Shown here: piece after piece, positions 19,788 through 29,163 of the stretch | How the letters are laid out: each line of letters opens with the position of its first letter | Position numbering within the stretch: the first letter of the stretch is position 1 | Origin: Fibrobacter sp. UWT2 | GTDB taxonomy: Bacteria > Fibrobacterota > Fibrobacteria > Fibrobacterales > Fibrobacteraceae | Direction of reading: 5' to 3' | DNA: 64,000 nucleotides | Assembly (NCBI RefSeq): GCF_900142545.1 | Contig: NZ_FRBF01000002.1 | Location: 215,560-279,559, forward strand | Position numbers and translations under genes: made by a program | The notes under the pieces: model-generated | The model's input: the letters and a program-made list of their open reading frames with translations, nothing else | Database searches by the model: none | What the model was told of the DNA's origin: nothing

Positions 19788-20372
19788 TTAATGCGAACCA
19801 AGTGACAAGGCAATCTTCTTGCATTTGGCAATTTCTTTGGGCGTAAGGCCGGGCCTCTTATGAGTTGCACCTTTTTGAATCACGCTTGCAATCTTGAATC
19901 CGCTCCAGCATAGCACTTCTTTCAGGGCGCGGACGGTGCCCGCCGACTGCTTGAAAATGAGGTTGAAAGGCCATTGGGTAGTGCATGTCGTCACAATGAC
20001 AGCTTTCTTCCCTTTTAACAGTGGAATCGGGTAATCGCGTTCGCTGTGGTCCATCATGCCGTAAACCCAGCGGTCGAATAGCATTTTGAGTTGCCCCGTC
20101 ATGTTGCCCCAATAGCAAGGCGAACCGACCACAAGGGCGTCGCTTTCTTGCACCAAGCGCAGAATCCGCTTCGCATCGTCCTCCGGCATCACGCAATCGT
20201 GAGCGCTACGGCATTTCATACAACCGATACACGGGCGAAATTCCAATTTGCAGACATCAATGATTATCACCTCGGAGCCTTTTTCGAACAAGGTATCACC
20301 TATGATATTCAGCATCTGGCTGATGTTTCCGTCTTTGCGCGGGCTTGCATTCAAAATGACAACCTTTTTCAT
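19788..20372 (-). CDS. NADPH-dependent FMN reductase/iron-sulfur flavoprotein-like
   Basis: This 194-residue protein has a flavodoxin-like fold with the FMN-binding start VVILNASPRKDGNISQML, then CRPCIGCMKC-type cysteines (CIGCMKC near residue 50), SDALVVGSPCYWGNMTGQLKMLFDR and a late AVIVTTCTTQWPF. This is the layout of NAD(P)H-dependent oxidoreductases of the flavodoxin_2/FMN_red group; the cysteines may bind a cluster or a disulfide. Start 20372 is chosen because GGAG sits 7 nt upstream; in-frame upstream codons look non-coding. Substrate unknown. Confidence 0.8.
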   Translation of the reverse strand: MKKVVILNASPRKDGNISQMLNIIGDTLFEKGSEVIIIDVCKLEFRPCIGCMKCRSAHDCVMPEDDAKRILRLVQESDALVVGSPCYWGNMTGQLKMLFDRWVYGMMDHSERDYPIPLLKGKKAVIVTTCTTQWPFNLIFKQSAGTVRALKEVLCWSGFKIASVIQKGATHKRPGLTPKEIAKCKKIALSLGSH

Positions 20373-20444
20373 TGTGTCTCCATCCAAAAGAAATGTTCGT
20401 CTATAAACCATTCTCTTGTTAAACACCTCAGAATCTAGAAAATG

Positions 20445-21101
20445 TCACTCATGCGGAAATCTTTCAAAAAATATGGGGAAAAGCTTTATATGAAAGAAAA
20501 CGCCGAGATTCCGCCGTCTATTCGTTACTTCAAACTGAACACCGCCACCGACAAACATAAAAAGTAAATTGGCCTGCAGACCAACACTTTCCATAAATCC
20601 CACTTCTCTCATATCCCGACCGCCATCCTTTACCCACCATTCAAATAAATGATTTTCAAATGCGGCTAGGCCGATCATGTTGTTCCCCAAAAATGCATAA
20701 TAAGATGTACCCGAAGAAAGCCATAATGATCCGAAAACAATGTAGTAGGCAACAGATTTTTCTTCTTTTTCCTCTTTGTAGCTTTCATTGGCTTGCAATA
20801 TTAGATTTGCCGTGCCTGCAATCGCAAAAACACTTAAGCTACCATAAGATGTCTCATCAGCATCTAACCTTAAATCTAACCGTGGGGAATATTCAAGATA
20901 TAAGCCTATGTTTTTAAACGGCTGAAATCCATTTAAAATAAATCCTTCGATTGCAATTCTGTCTAGAGAGGAATATCCGAAACCTCCCAAAATAAGGGCG
21001 GGGTCAATTTGCCTTTTTCTATCTACTTCGGGGGCTACGCCATCTTCGTCCGCAAATGCGATGGTGCATATTAAAAGTACGATGGCGATGAATTTGTTCA
21101 T
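20445..21101 (-). CDS. Predicted secreted or outer-membrane protein
   Basis: This 218-residue product has a signal peptide (MNKFIAIVLLICTIAFA, cleavage probably after ADE). The mature part has several short amphipathic strands separated by loops, for example GLYLEYSPRLDL, SLSVFAIAGTANLIL, FMFVGGGVQFEV and LGVFFHIKLFPIFF. This fits a small barrel or an envelope-attached protein. No family is recognised. The gene lies downstream of dnaJ on the same strand, beyond the dnaJ terminator. Confidence 0.6.
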   Translation of the reverse strand: MNKFIAIVLLICTIAFADEDGVAPEVDRKRQIDPALILGGFGYSSLDRIAIEGFILNGFQPFKNIGLYLEYSPRLDLRLDADETSYGSLSVFAIAGTANLILQANESYKEEKEEKSVAYYIVFGSLWLSSGTSYYAFLGNNMIGLAAFENHLFEWWVKDGGRDMREVGFMESVGLQANLLFMFVGGGVQFEVTNRRRNLGVFFHIKLFPIFFERFPHE

Positions 21102-21112
21102 GAATGTAATTA

Positions 21113-21145
21113 TAAAAAAATCCCGGGCATTGCTGTCCGGGAGAA
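21113..21145 (-). terminator. Terminator after dnaJ
   Basis: On the minus strand TCCCGGAC/GCCCGGGA forms a hairpin followed by seven Ts. A second small GGGGC/GCCCC hairpin lies between it and the dnaJ stop. Confidence 0.75.
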
Positions 21146-21180
21146 TCTTTTTTGGGGATTTCGGGGCGACGCCCCGTCAC

Positions 21181-21208
21181 TTCCTACCGTCTACTGTCTA
21201 CTTCCTAC
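21181..21208. repeat. Heptamer array TTCCTAC/TGTCTAC x4 overlapping the dnaJ stop
   Basis: On the minus strand the units read GTAGGAA, GTAGACA, GTAGACG, GTAGGAA. The TAG stop codon of dnaJ is inside the first unit, as the TAG of ahbC is at its array edge. Confidence 0.88.
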
Positions 21209-22347
21209 TTGAAAAGATTCTTCATCTTCTCGAGGAAACTCTCTTCCTGCGCGGTTTCTTTGTCGTGCCTGAGTTCCGCGAGTTTCTGGTAGAGTTCCTT
21301 CTCTTCGCGGCTCAAATCCTTCGGGATTTCCACGCCGATGTTTACATAGAGGCTTCCACGGTCGCCGCGCTTGTTCAGCGGGTACAGGCCCTGTTCGCGC
21401 AGGCGCAAGATGCTCCCGGCCTGAGTGCCGGCCGCAATCTTGATCTGCACTTCGCCACCGTCCAGCGTCGGGATTCGCTGCGTTCCGCCAAGCACCAGCT
21501 TGTGGACCGGCACCTTGATTTCGCAGTGCAAATCGTCGCCTTCGCGGGTGTAGAAGTCGTCGGGCTTTTCGGCAATGACCGCCAGCAAGTCGCCGCAGGC
21601 ACCGCCGCGAGGCCCGCAGTTGCCTTCGCCACGCAGGTTCAGGTACTGGCCCTCGGCAACGCCCGCCGGAATCTTGATGGAGATTTCTTCGGTTTCCTGC
21701 ACGCGGCCCTCGCCGCGGCAACGGCTACACGGGTTCGCGATGACTTCGCCCATGCCGTTACAGGTGGGGCAGGCGCTCTCGGAAACCATCTGGAAGAATC
21801 CGCCAGATACGCGGCGCACGCGCCCCGTACCCTTACAGGTTTCACAAGTCTTGATGTCAGTGCCGCCCTTGCCGTTACATTCTGTACACGGCGTGTAGCG
21901 TTTCAGGCGAACCTTCTTGGTGCAGCCCTCGAAGATTTCCTTGTAGCTGAGCGCCACCTTGATCTGCAAATCGTTTCCGCGCGGAGGCCCGGCCTTGCGA
22001 CCGCCTCGACGGCTGCCGCCAAAACCACCGAATCCGCCACCGAAAATATCGCCGAAGTTCGCAAAGATATCTTCGAAAGAGAATCCCTGGCCGCCGAATC
22101 CGCCGCCACCAAAGCCGCCACCGGGGGCGTTAAAGCCGAACTGGTCATACTGCTTACGCTTCTCGGGGTTGCTGAGCACGTCGTAGGCCTCGGCAGCCTC
22201 CTTGAACTTCTCTTCGGCTTCCTTGTCGCCCGGGTTCTTGTCCGGGTGATACTTGATGGCAAGTTTCTTATAGGCGTGCTTGATCTCGTCTGCACTCGCG
22301 TCCTTGCCGACGCCTAGAACTTCGTAATAATCTCTTTTTTCAGCCAT
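21205..22347 (-). CDS. dnaJ: Chaperone protein DnaJ
   Basis: This 380-residue co-chaperone stimulates the ATPase of DnaK and delivers substrates. It has a J domain with YHPDKN near residue 30, a Gly/Phe-rich region (about 70-120), four zinc-finger repeats ([32 protein letters not shown]) and a C-terminal substrate domain. dnaK is 110 nt upstream on the same strand. A hairpin covers the ribosome binding site directly before the ATG (22348-22364). Confidence 0.97.
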   Translation of the reverse strand: MAEKRDYYEVLGVGKDASADEIKHAYKKLAIKYHPDKNPGDKEAEEKFKEAAEAYDVLSNPEKRKQYDQFGFNAPGGGFGGGGFGGQGFSFEDIFANFGDIFGGGFGGFGGSRRGGRKAGPPRGNDLQIKVALSYKEIFEGCTKKVRLKRYTPCTECNGKGGTDIKTCETCKGTGRVRRVSGGFFQMVSESACPTCNGMGEVIANPCSRCRGEGRVQETEEISIKIPAGVAEGQYLNLRGEGNCGPRGGACGDLLAVIAEKPDDFYTREGDDLHCEIKVPVHKLVLGGTQRIPTLDGGEVQIKIAAGTQAGSILRLREQGLYPLNKRGDRGSLYVNIGVEIPKDLSREEKELYQKLAELRHDKETAQEESFLEKMKNLFK

Positions 22348-22364
22348 TTTGCCCTCCGGGCAAA
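22348..22364 (-). promoter_or_regulatory. Hairpin sequestering the dnaJ ribosome binding site (candidate RNA thermometer)
   Basis: On the minus strand TTTGCCC-GGA-GGGCAAA forms a perfect 7-bp stem with a 3-nt loop, ending directly at the ATG of dnaJ. The Shine-Dalgarno GGAGGG lies in the loop and 3' arm. Such occlusion would reduce translation until the stem melts, fitting a heat-shock gene. Confidence 0.55.
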
Positions 22365-22405
22365 CTCGTCATATAAAAAAACAAGAATCGTTACTTTACA
22401 ACAAA

Positions 22406-22435
22406 AGGATTGCCCCTTTTTGAGAGGCGAATCCT
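22406..22435 (-). terminator. Possible terminator after dnaK
   Basis: On the minus strand AGGATTCGCC.../GGGGCAATCCT makes a hairpin with a bulged base and an A-rich loop, followed by TTTTGTTGT. It may attenuate rather than stop transcription into dnaJ. Confidence 0.5.
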
Positions 22436-22457
22436 GTTCAATTTTTTAAGGTTGAAA

Positions 22458-24401
<1,944 letters not shown>

Positions 24402-24416
24402 TTACGCCCATTTATA

Positions 24417-24433
24417 AGCAAAACCCGTGCCAA
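24417..24433 (-). promoter_or_regulatory. Sigma-54-type promoter of dnaK
   Basis: On the minus strand TTGGCACG-GGTT-TTGCT matches the -24/-12 consensus TGGCACG-N4-TTGCW. GG and GC are separated by exactly 10 nt. The predicted start would be about 12 nt downstream, leaving a leader of about 45 nt before the dnaK ATG. Confidence 0.6.
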
Positions 24434-24463
24434 ATGCTAATAACTGGCAAAAAACGGCCATTT

Positions 24464-24480
24464 TGTTTCGTTCTGAAACA
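24464..24480. promoter_or_regulatory. Inverted repeat TGTTTC-N5-GAAACA upstream of dnaK
   Basis: This perfect 6-bp inverted repeat is centred about 41 bp upstream of the -24 GG. A near match stands upstream of grpE at 36844-36860. It may be the binding site of an enhancer-binding protein or another heat-shock regulator. Confidence 0.5.
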
Positions 24481-24512
24481 AGAAAACGGCCTAAAAAGGG
24501 GTAAAACTGGCT

Positions 24513-24529
24513 TGTTTCATTATGAAATG
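24513..24529. promoter_or_regulatory. Second inverted repeat TGTTTC-N5-GAAATG upstream of dnaK
   Basis: The same architecture as 24464-24480, centred 49 bp further upstream; its core TTTCAT-T-ATGAAA is a perfect palindrome. Confidence 0.45.
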
Positions 24530-24557
24530 GTAGGAAGTAGACAGTAGGAAGTAGACA
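24530..24557. repeat. Heptamer array GTAGGAA/GTAGACA x4
   Basis: GTAGGAA, GTAGACA, GTAGGAA, GTAGACA in perfect alternation, 28 bp, between the dnaK upstream region and the REP-like palindromes. Confidence 0.9.
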
Positions 24558-24560
24558 GAG

Positions 24561-24654
24561 GATTGTCATTGCGAGGAGCGAAGTGACGAAGCAATCTCAA
24601 AAAAAGCGGGGAGCAGGATTGTCATTGCGAACCCCGAATAGGGGTGAAGCAATC
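24561..24654. repeat. Two REP-like palindromic units
   Basis: Units at 24561-24596 and 24617-24654 begin GATTGTCATTGCGA and end GAAGCAATC, with different centres (GGAGCGAAGTGAC and CCCCGAATAGGGGT). Each is an imperfect palindrome. The family resembles widespread dispersed palindromes with CATTGCGAGGAGC cores known from several bacterial phyla. The 401-bp gap between dnaK and the insertion sequence otherwise holds the dnaK regulatory sites, a heptamer array and a C/G-rich spacer. Confidence 0.75.
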
Positions 24655-24760
24655 TCTAAAAGGAGGGGAGGGGGAAGCCTCCCCCTGGTTCGCACTCCGT
24701 TGCTCACCACCCCCTCGCCTGATGTGAACCCCAAAAGTTGGACACAACTTTTGAGGATTT

Positions 24761-25282
24761 ATGAATCACTATAAAGAAGCCGAATGGCAAAAAGCCTTTG
24801 ATTTATGCAAGGAAGGCGTAAATCCTAGGTCCATATCAAGAATTGTGGGTCTTTCAGAGCGAGACGTCAAGCATAGGTGCCGGATGTATCATCTTACCGG
24901 CATATTCCAAGTCAAGCCCCGCATAGGGCATCCTACGGATTGGAAAACAAGAAAGTCCGCGGTTGATTCGGTCATAAAGAAATCGCTATCTTATGTGGAA
25001 ACATGCGCCAAGTTCGAAATAAGCAGACATACGCTCAAAGATTGGCTGAAAAAATTTCGACAAGGCGGCTATGACAATCTTAAAGACAAAAAGCCTCAAA
25101 GGGGCCAACCAAGGATGCCAAGACCGAAGAAAAAACGTGACGGGATGACCGAACTCGAGCTGCTCAGGGAGGAGAACCAGTACCTTAAAGCAGAGGTCGC
25201 CTACTTAAAAAAATTGAAGGCCCTAGACCAAGAAGAAAGTACCAGGATGTTCGGTGTAGGGCCGAAATCGTCCGAAGACTGA
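24761..25282 (+). CDS. IS3-family transposase OrfA
   Basis: This 173-residue protein has two helix-turn-helix regions (about 12-45 and 65-95, with SISRIVGLSERDVKHRC and KFEISRHTLKDWLKKF), a basic linker and a C-terminal leucine-zipper-like helix (ELLREENQYLKAEVAYLKKL). It binds the element ends. An A7 run at 25207-25213 lets ribosomes slip by -1 into the orfB frame, which is open from there, so an OrfAB fusion transposase is expected. Confidence 0.9.
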   Translation: MNHYKEAEWQKAFDLCKEGVNPRSISRIVGLSERDVKHRCRMYHLTGIFQVKPRIGHPTDWKTRKSAVDSVIKKSLSYVETCAKFEISRHTLKDWLKKFRQGGYDNLKDKKPQRGQPRMPRPKKKRDGMTELELLREENQYLKAEVAYLKKLKALDQEESTRMFGVGPKSSED

Positions 25283-25308
25283 GCTCCGAGCATGCCTTAA
25301 GACACCTG

Positions 25309-26103
25309 TTGAAAGCTAGCGGTCTGTCTCGTTCTACCTACTATTACCATATTCAAGAGAGAACGGATCGCTACGAAACCGAACGGGCGAGAATAAAGGC
25401 TGTTCATGCGGAGAATAAAGGCCGGTACGGTTATCGTCGCATTACGATGCAGCTTCGCAACGAGGGGTTCAAGGTGAATCACAAGACTGTCTACAGACTC
25501 ATGAAAGAGGAAAGCCTGAAAAATGTTCGCAAGCGCTGTTCGTACCACTCCTATCGAGGGGAGACAGGAGTGGTCGCCAAGAACATATTGAACAGGAACT
25601 TCAGCGCTACTGCGCCAAACCAGAAATGGACCACCGATGTGACACAGGTAGACATCAACGGAAGCTGGTGTTACCTGTCGCCGATATTGGACATGTACAA
25701 CGGAGAAATCGTGTGCTATACTTTATCTGACCGGCCAAACCTCAATATGGTCATGAAGATGTTGGAAAAAGCCTATGCAACCAGGGATATAAAGAAAGGC
25801 CTGGTGTTGCATTCCGATCAAGGATGGCATTACCAGCACTACAACTACCAAATGTCACTCAAGCAGCACGGCATTATCCAAAGCATGAGTCGCCGGGGTA
25901 ATTGCCTAGACAATGCCATGATGGAAAATTTTTTCGGGATAATGAAGTCGGAACTCCTTTACCCGAACACATTCAAGAACATGGAACATTTTAAACAGGA
26001 GTTAAGGAAATATATCGAATACTACAATAATGATCGCATAAAACTGCGGTTAAAAGGAATGAGCCCGGTGCAATACCGAGTCTGCAACTCATTTTTATCC
26101 TAA
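25309..26103 (+). CDS. IS3-family transposase OrfB (DDE catalytic part)
   Basis: This 264-residue integrase-like protein has an HTH_21-type N-terminus (YGYRRITMQLRNEGF) and an rve domain with the catalytic residues in TTDVTQVDI, LHSDQGWHY and MENFFGIMKSELL, the DDE triad of IS3/IS150 elements. The frame continues upstream without a stop to about 25210, so the natural product is probably OrfAB made by -1 frameshifting; the ATG at 25309 is only the first in-frame start. Confidence 0.9.
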   Translation: MKASGLSRSTYYYHIQERTDRYETERARIKAVHAENKGRYGYRRITMQLRNEGFKVNHKTVYRLMKEESLKNVRKRCSYHSYRGETGVVAKNILNRNFSATAPNQKWTTDVTQVDINGSWCYLSPILDMYNGEIVCYTLSDRPNLNMVMKMLEKAYATRDIKKGLVLHSDQGWHYQHYNYQMSLKQHGIIQSMSRRGNCLDNAMMENFFGIMKSELLYPNTFKNMEHFKQELRKYIEYYNNDRIKLRLKGMSPVQYRVCNSFLS

Positions 26104-26186
26104 TTTTAAAATGTCCAACTTTTTGGGGTCAGTTCACGCCTAAGGGGACACCCCTTAAAAACCCCGGCTCCCTCATAAAAAATAAC

Positions 26187-26250
26187 GCCGGGGGAGAGCC
26201 CAGCGTATTCTGTCGATTGGAATGTCGTCGTTTAGGATTGGATCGGAAGC
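26187..26250. repeat. FISUMP-downstream repeat, copy 1
   Basis: A block beginning AATAACGCCGGGGGAGAGCC and continuing about 60 bp recurs at 29028-29090, in both cases just downstream of a FISUMP gene. Identity is complete over the first 25 bp and partial after that. Confidence 0.75.
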
Positions 26251-26309
26251 CAATGGCCTTGTTCCTTGTAAACGTCGGGCCAGAAAAGGATTTTTTTCTT
26301 GTCTGCCAT
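26232..26309 (-). pseudogene. 25-codon remnant resembling a glycosyltransferase N-terminus
   Basis: On the minus strand an ATG with AGAGG 6 nt upstream opens a 25-residue reading frame, starting MADKKKILFWPDVYKEQGHW. That beginning recalls the first strand and loop of GT-B glycosyltransferases. It stops as the FISUMP-downstream repeat begins. It starts 16 nt past the FISUMP stop, so it may still be translated. The family resemblance is from memory and low confidence. Confidence 0.35.
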
Positions 26310-26325
26310 AGCACACCTCTAGAGT

Positions 26326-27528
26326 TTAATTATCCTTGACACAGCGAACAGGATATGCATATCCACGACCTACACTTTGAAAAAGAACATCGCTTGCATA
26401 GCATCCAAAATTAACTATACGTGCATGGATTGTGCTAAACCAAAACCCTTCTGCCCCCATGTTACCCATATTAGCATAAGTACCATACATTGACTTGTTT
26501 CCTCCTGGTAAAACTGAGAAATTATAAACATCATTTCCGACATCACAAGACTCATCCCATGGCGGTGATGACATAAGGTTGATTTTTCCTTCAACATATG
26601 AAAGTAATGTTCGCCATTCCGTAGAATCTGGAATGTGCCAATTTTCTGGGCAGATTCCCCGCGCGTTTTTTTTCAAAGTACAGTTATTTATATTTTCATC
26701 ACCACAATTCTTACTAGTATTACTGTAAACAGCCGCGCTATCCATTGCAGCCGATTTAGTGTACAGCCTTCCGTAATTGTTGCAGTATTTTATTGAATCA
26801 TTGTAGCAATAACTTTTAGCAGAACCTTTATTATATTTAAGGTTTAAATTCTCAGCCATCCATATTTGAGAGCCTATAGTAACGGTTCGGTAAACCTGAT
26901 TATCTCGCAAATCGGTCAATGTGTTATTTTCTGCATCATAAATACTCATTACTGCTGGCGTTTCGGAACTTGATGACAAAGTAATAGAACTGGATGATTC
27001 TGTCTCTAAACTTGAACTGCTTTCCAGCACGCTTGAAGAAGATTCCTCTATAGATGACGAAGACGGCACCTCGCTAGACGAACTTTCAATCGACGAAGAG
27101 GATTCCGTCACGCTCGAAGAACTTTTTTCCGAAGAAGACGACCCCGCGACAACATCCGAAGAACTGCTGCCAGCCGTCCCCTCGCTCGACGAGGACTTTT
27201 CGCCCTTGCCGCTGCTGCTGGACTCAACTTTTCCGGAACTCGACGAGGCTTTTCCGTCGCTGGAAGAACTGCCATCGACCGCCTTCTCGCTCGACGAAGA
27301 CCCATCCGACTCCGCCGACTGCGGAGCCTGCCCAGAACTAGTCGACGGGCTCTCGGTGACACTTGATGATGAACTGCTGCCAAGGGCAACATCGTCGCTG
27401 GAGGAGGAGAGGGTAACCTCGCTATCCGCAGGCCCCGCCGGGGAATCACTCGAACCGTCGTCCCCGCAAGCATTGCCAAGCAACGCCGCCACCACAACCA
27501 TTCCCCCCAGAACAAACTTCTTCATCAT
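26326..27528 (-). CDS. FISUMP-domain lipoprotein, copy 1
   Basis: This 400-residue protein starts MMKKFVLGG and has a lipobox ending GNAC near residue 20. Residues about 25-205 are a low-complexity Ser-rich linker, made largely of runs of four or five Ser separated by acidic or small residues. The C-terminal FISUMP domain (about 210-400) contains VTIGSQIWMAENLN, YGRLYTKSAAMDS, CPENWHIPDSTEWRTLLSYV and a final YPVRCVKD. This domain is a hallmark of Fibrobacter surface proteins, function unknown. GTGAGG serves as the ribosome binding site and may look like a GTG start. A paralogue is at 29164. Confidence 0.88.
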   Translation of the reverse strand: MMKKFVLGGMVVVAALLGNACGDDGSSDSPAGPADSEVTLSSSSDDVALGSSSSSSVTESPSTSSGQAPQSAESDGSSSSEKAVDGSSSSDGKASSSSGKVESSSSGKGEKSSSSEGTAGSSSSDVVAGSSSSEKSSSSVTESSSSIESSSSEVPSSSSIEESSSSVLESSSSLETESSSSITLSSSSETPAVMSIYDAENNTLTDLRDNQVYRTVTIGSQIWMAENLNLKYNKGSAKSYCYNDSIKYCNNYGRLYTKSAAMDSAAVYSNTSKNCGDENINNCTLKKNARGICPENWHIPDSTEWRTLLSYVEGKINLMSSPPWDESCDVGNDVYNFSVLPGGNKSMYGTYANMGNMGAEGFWFSTIHARIVNFGCYASDVLFQSVGRGYAYPVRCVKDN

Positions 27529-27661
27529 AAAAAACCTCACCCCTAAATATAACCCAAAACCACCCCAAAATCAACCACCCCGCGACCCAACACGCCGACA
27601 TCTCAAGAAAAATGCTATAAAAATGCGCTTTTACAAAGAATTCGGCATTTTTCTTCCAAAA

Positions 27662-27717
27662 ATACAAAACAGAATTGAACAAAAATACAAAACAAAACTT
27701 GACAATTTTACAAAACA
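27662..27717 (+). promoter_or_regulatory. Three direct repeats (ACAAAAC) upstream of the DUF4143 gene
   Basis: AATACAAAACA at 27662, AATACAAAACA near 27684 and TTTACAAAACA near 27707 are spaced about 22-24 bp, or two helical turns. The last overlaps the spacer of the promoter that follows, as expected for a repressor or autoregulatory site. Confidence 0.45.
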
Positions 27718-27727
27718 AATATATATT
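27699..27727 (+). promoter_or_regulatory. Promoter of the DUF4143 ATPase gene, predicted leaderless
   Basis: TTGACA and TATATT are separated by exactly 17 bp. The -10 ends 7 nt before the ATG at 27735, so transcription should begin at or next to the start codon. No Shine-Dalgarno is present. Confidence 0.6.
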
Positions 27728-27734
27728 GGTAAAT

Positions 27735-29027
27735 ATGAAAACGTATTTTCCCAGAATGGTTGACGACGAACTGGACCTGAGGCTTCGTTCCTCGGGTGCC
27801 GTTCTTATAGTCGGTCCTAAATGGTGCGGCAAGACTACGACGGCAGAACAAAAAGCCCAAAGCGTTGTCAAGATGCAAGATCCCGACTTCAGGGAGAGTT
27901 ATCTTGCAACCGTATCGATTAAACCGTCTTTATTGCTGAAAGGGGAAAATCCTCGATTGATTGACGAATGGCAGGACGCCCCTATTCTGTGGGACGCCGT
28001 CCGCACGGAAGTGGACCGTAGGGGAGAAGACGGGCTCTTTATCTTGACGGGTTCTTCCAGTTTTGATCTTTCAAAGACAATCCATTCGGGAACGGGGAGA
28101 ATATCACGATTGAAGATGTTCCCCATGAGCCTTTTCGAATCACAGGAATCCAATGGCCAAATATCACTTTCAAAACTGTTCGACTCCCCCGAAAGCGATA
28201 TTGACGGGATTACGTCAAGCCTTTCGATAGAGCAACTAATTCATGCCGCTTGCCGTGGCGGGTGGCCGGCCGCTCTTTTCAAGAAAGGCGATGATGCCCA
28301 GCTTGTCGTCGCGCAAGACTATCTTGAAAACATCTGCCAGACAGACATATCCACGGTTGACGGAGTCGAAAGGAACCCCAAATGGACAAAGGCTATCCTA
28401 AAATCGTACGCCCGGAATGTCTCAACCTTGGCAAAGACCTCCAGCATCCATAAGGATATTCTATCGGAATCGGACAATTTTTCCATAATAACACTGGATT
28501 CCTACTTAAACGCGCTACGCAGACTATTCGTCATAGAAGATCTGGACGCCTGGAGTCCCTCCATCCGTTCCGCCACATCTATCCGTTCAGGGAAGAAGAG
28601 GGAATTTTCCGACCCATCAATTGCCGTCGCTGCGATGGGCGTCTCTCCCGAATACTTCTACACAGACCTGAAAACTTTCGGTTTTGTTTTCGAGACGCTT
28701 TGCATCAGGGACTTGAAGGTCTATTCTCAAAAAATACGTGGCGAACTTTCTTATTATCGCGACAGGACCGGGCTCGAGGCCGATGCCGTGTTGCATTTGA
28801 ATGACGGACGCTATGCCTTGATAGAATTTAAGCTGGGGAGTCGCGAAATTGAGGAAGGAGCAAAGCACCTGACGACTTTAAAGGAACTTATACGGGAACA
28901 TAATAAGAAAAGCGACCAAATTCAACTTCGTGAACCGGACCTGCTGATGGTTGTCACGGGTGGGCAAATGGCATATACGAGACCTGACGGTGTAAAAGTC
29001 GTCCCGATTGGCTGCCTTAGGGATTAA
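27735..29027 (+). CDS. AAA+ ATPase with DUF4143 domain
   Basis: This 430-residue protein has a Walker A motif GPKWCGKT near residue 28, a Walker B-like region PRLIDEWQDAP and a sensor-like ILTGSSSF. The C-terminal DUF4143 part (about 235-430) has FVFETLCIRDL and a nuclease-like core GLEADAVLHLNDGRYALIEFKLG, with the E-A-D...E-F-K pattern of PD-(D/E)XK folds. Function is unknown; the family is widespread and often mobile. It lies between two FISUMP paralogues in the opposite orientation to both. Start 27735 fits the promoter; a longer upstream start would have no promoter. Confidence 0.85.
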   Translation: MKTYFPRMVDDELDLRLRSSGAVLIVGPKWCGKTTTAEQKAQSVVKMQDPDFRESYLATVSIKPSLLLKGENPRLIDEWQDAPILWDAVRTEVDRRGEDGLFILTGSSSFDLSKTIHSGTGRISRLKMFPMSLFESQESNGQISLSKLFDSPESDIDGITSSLSIEQLIHAACRGGWPAALFKKGDDAQLVVAQDYLENICQTDISTVDGVERNPKWTKAILKSYARNVSTLAKTSSIHKDILSESDNFSIITLDSYLNALRRLFVIEDLDAWSPSIRSATSIRSGKKREFSDPSIAVAAMGVSPEYFYTDLKTFGFVFETLCIRDLKVYSQKIRGELSYYRDRTGLEADAVLHLNDGRYALIEFKLGSREIEEGAKHLTTLKELIREHNKKSDQIQLREPDLLMVVTGGQMAYTRPDGVKVVPIGCLRD

Positions 29028-29090
29028 ATAACGCCGGGGGAGAGCCCAGCGCAATCAGTCAATTGAAATGTCATCGTGTAGGATGGAGTC
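29028..29090. repeat. FISUMP-downstream repeat, copy 2
   Basis: The same block as 26187-26250, beginning AATAACGCCGGGGGAGAGCC. It abuts the stop of the DUF4143 gene, marking the boundary of the duplication. The coding remnant seen at copy 1 is degraded here, with no start codon. Confidence 0.75.
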
Positions 29091-29163
29091 GGGGGCCCGC
29101 GCCATTGTTATTTCGGGATGTCAGACCAGAGAAGGAAGGGGATGAACGTAGGATGGTTCTTTT

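Larger units (their letters stand above)
24721..26136 (+). mobile_element. IS3-family (IS150-like) insertion sequence, apparently intact
   Basis: The imperfect ends ACCCCAAAAGTTGGACA and GACCCCAAAAAGTTGGACA (inverted) enclose orfA and orfB. The pentamer CGCCT occurs directly outside both proposed ends (24716-24720 and 26137-26141) and may be a target duplication. If the conventional TGA...TCA ends are used, the element is 24725-26131 and no duplication is seen. Both frames are open and the DDE residues are present. Confidence 0.85.
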
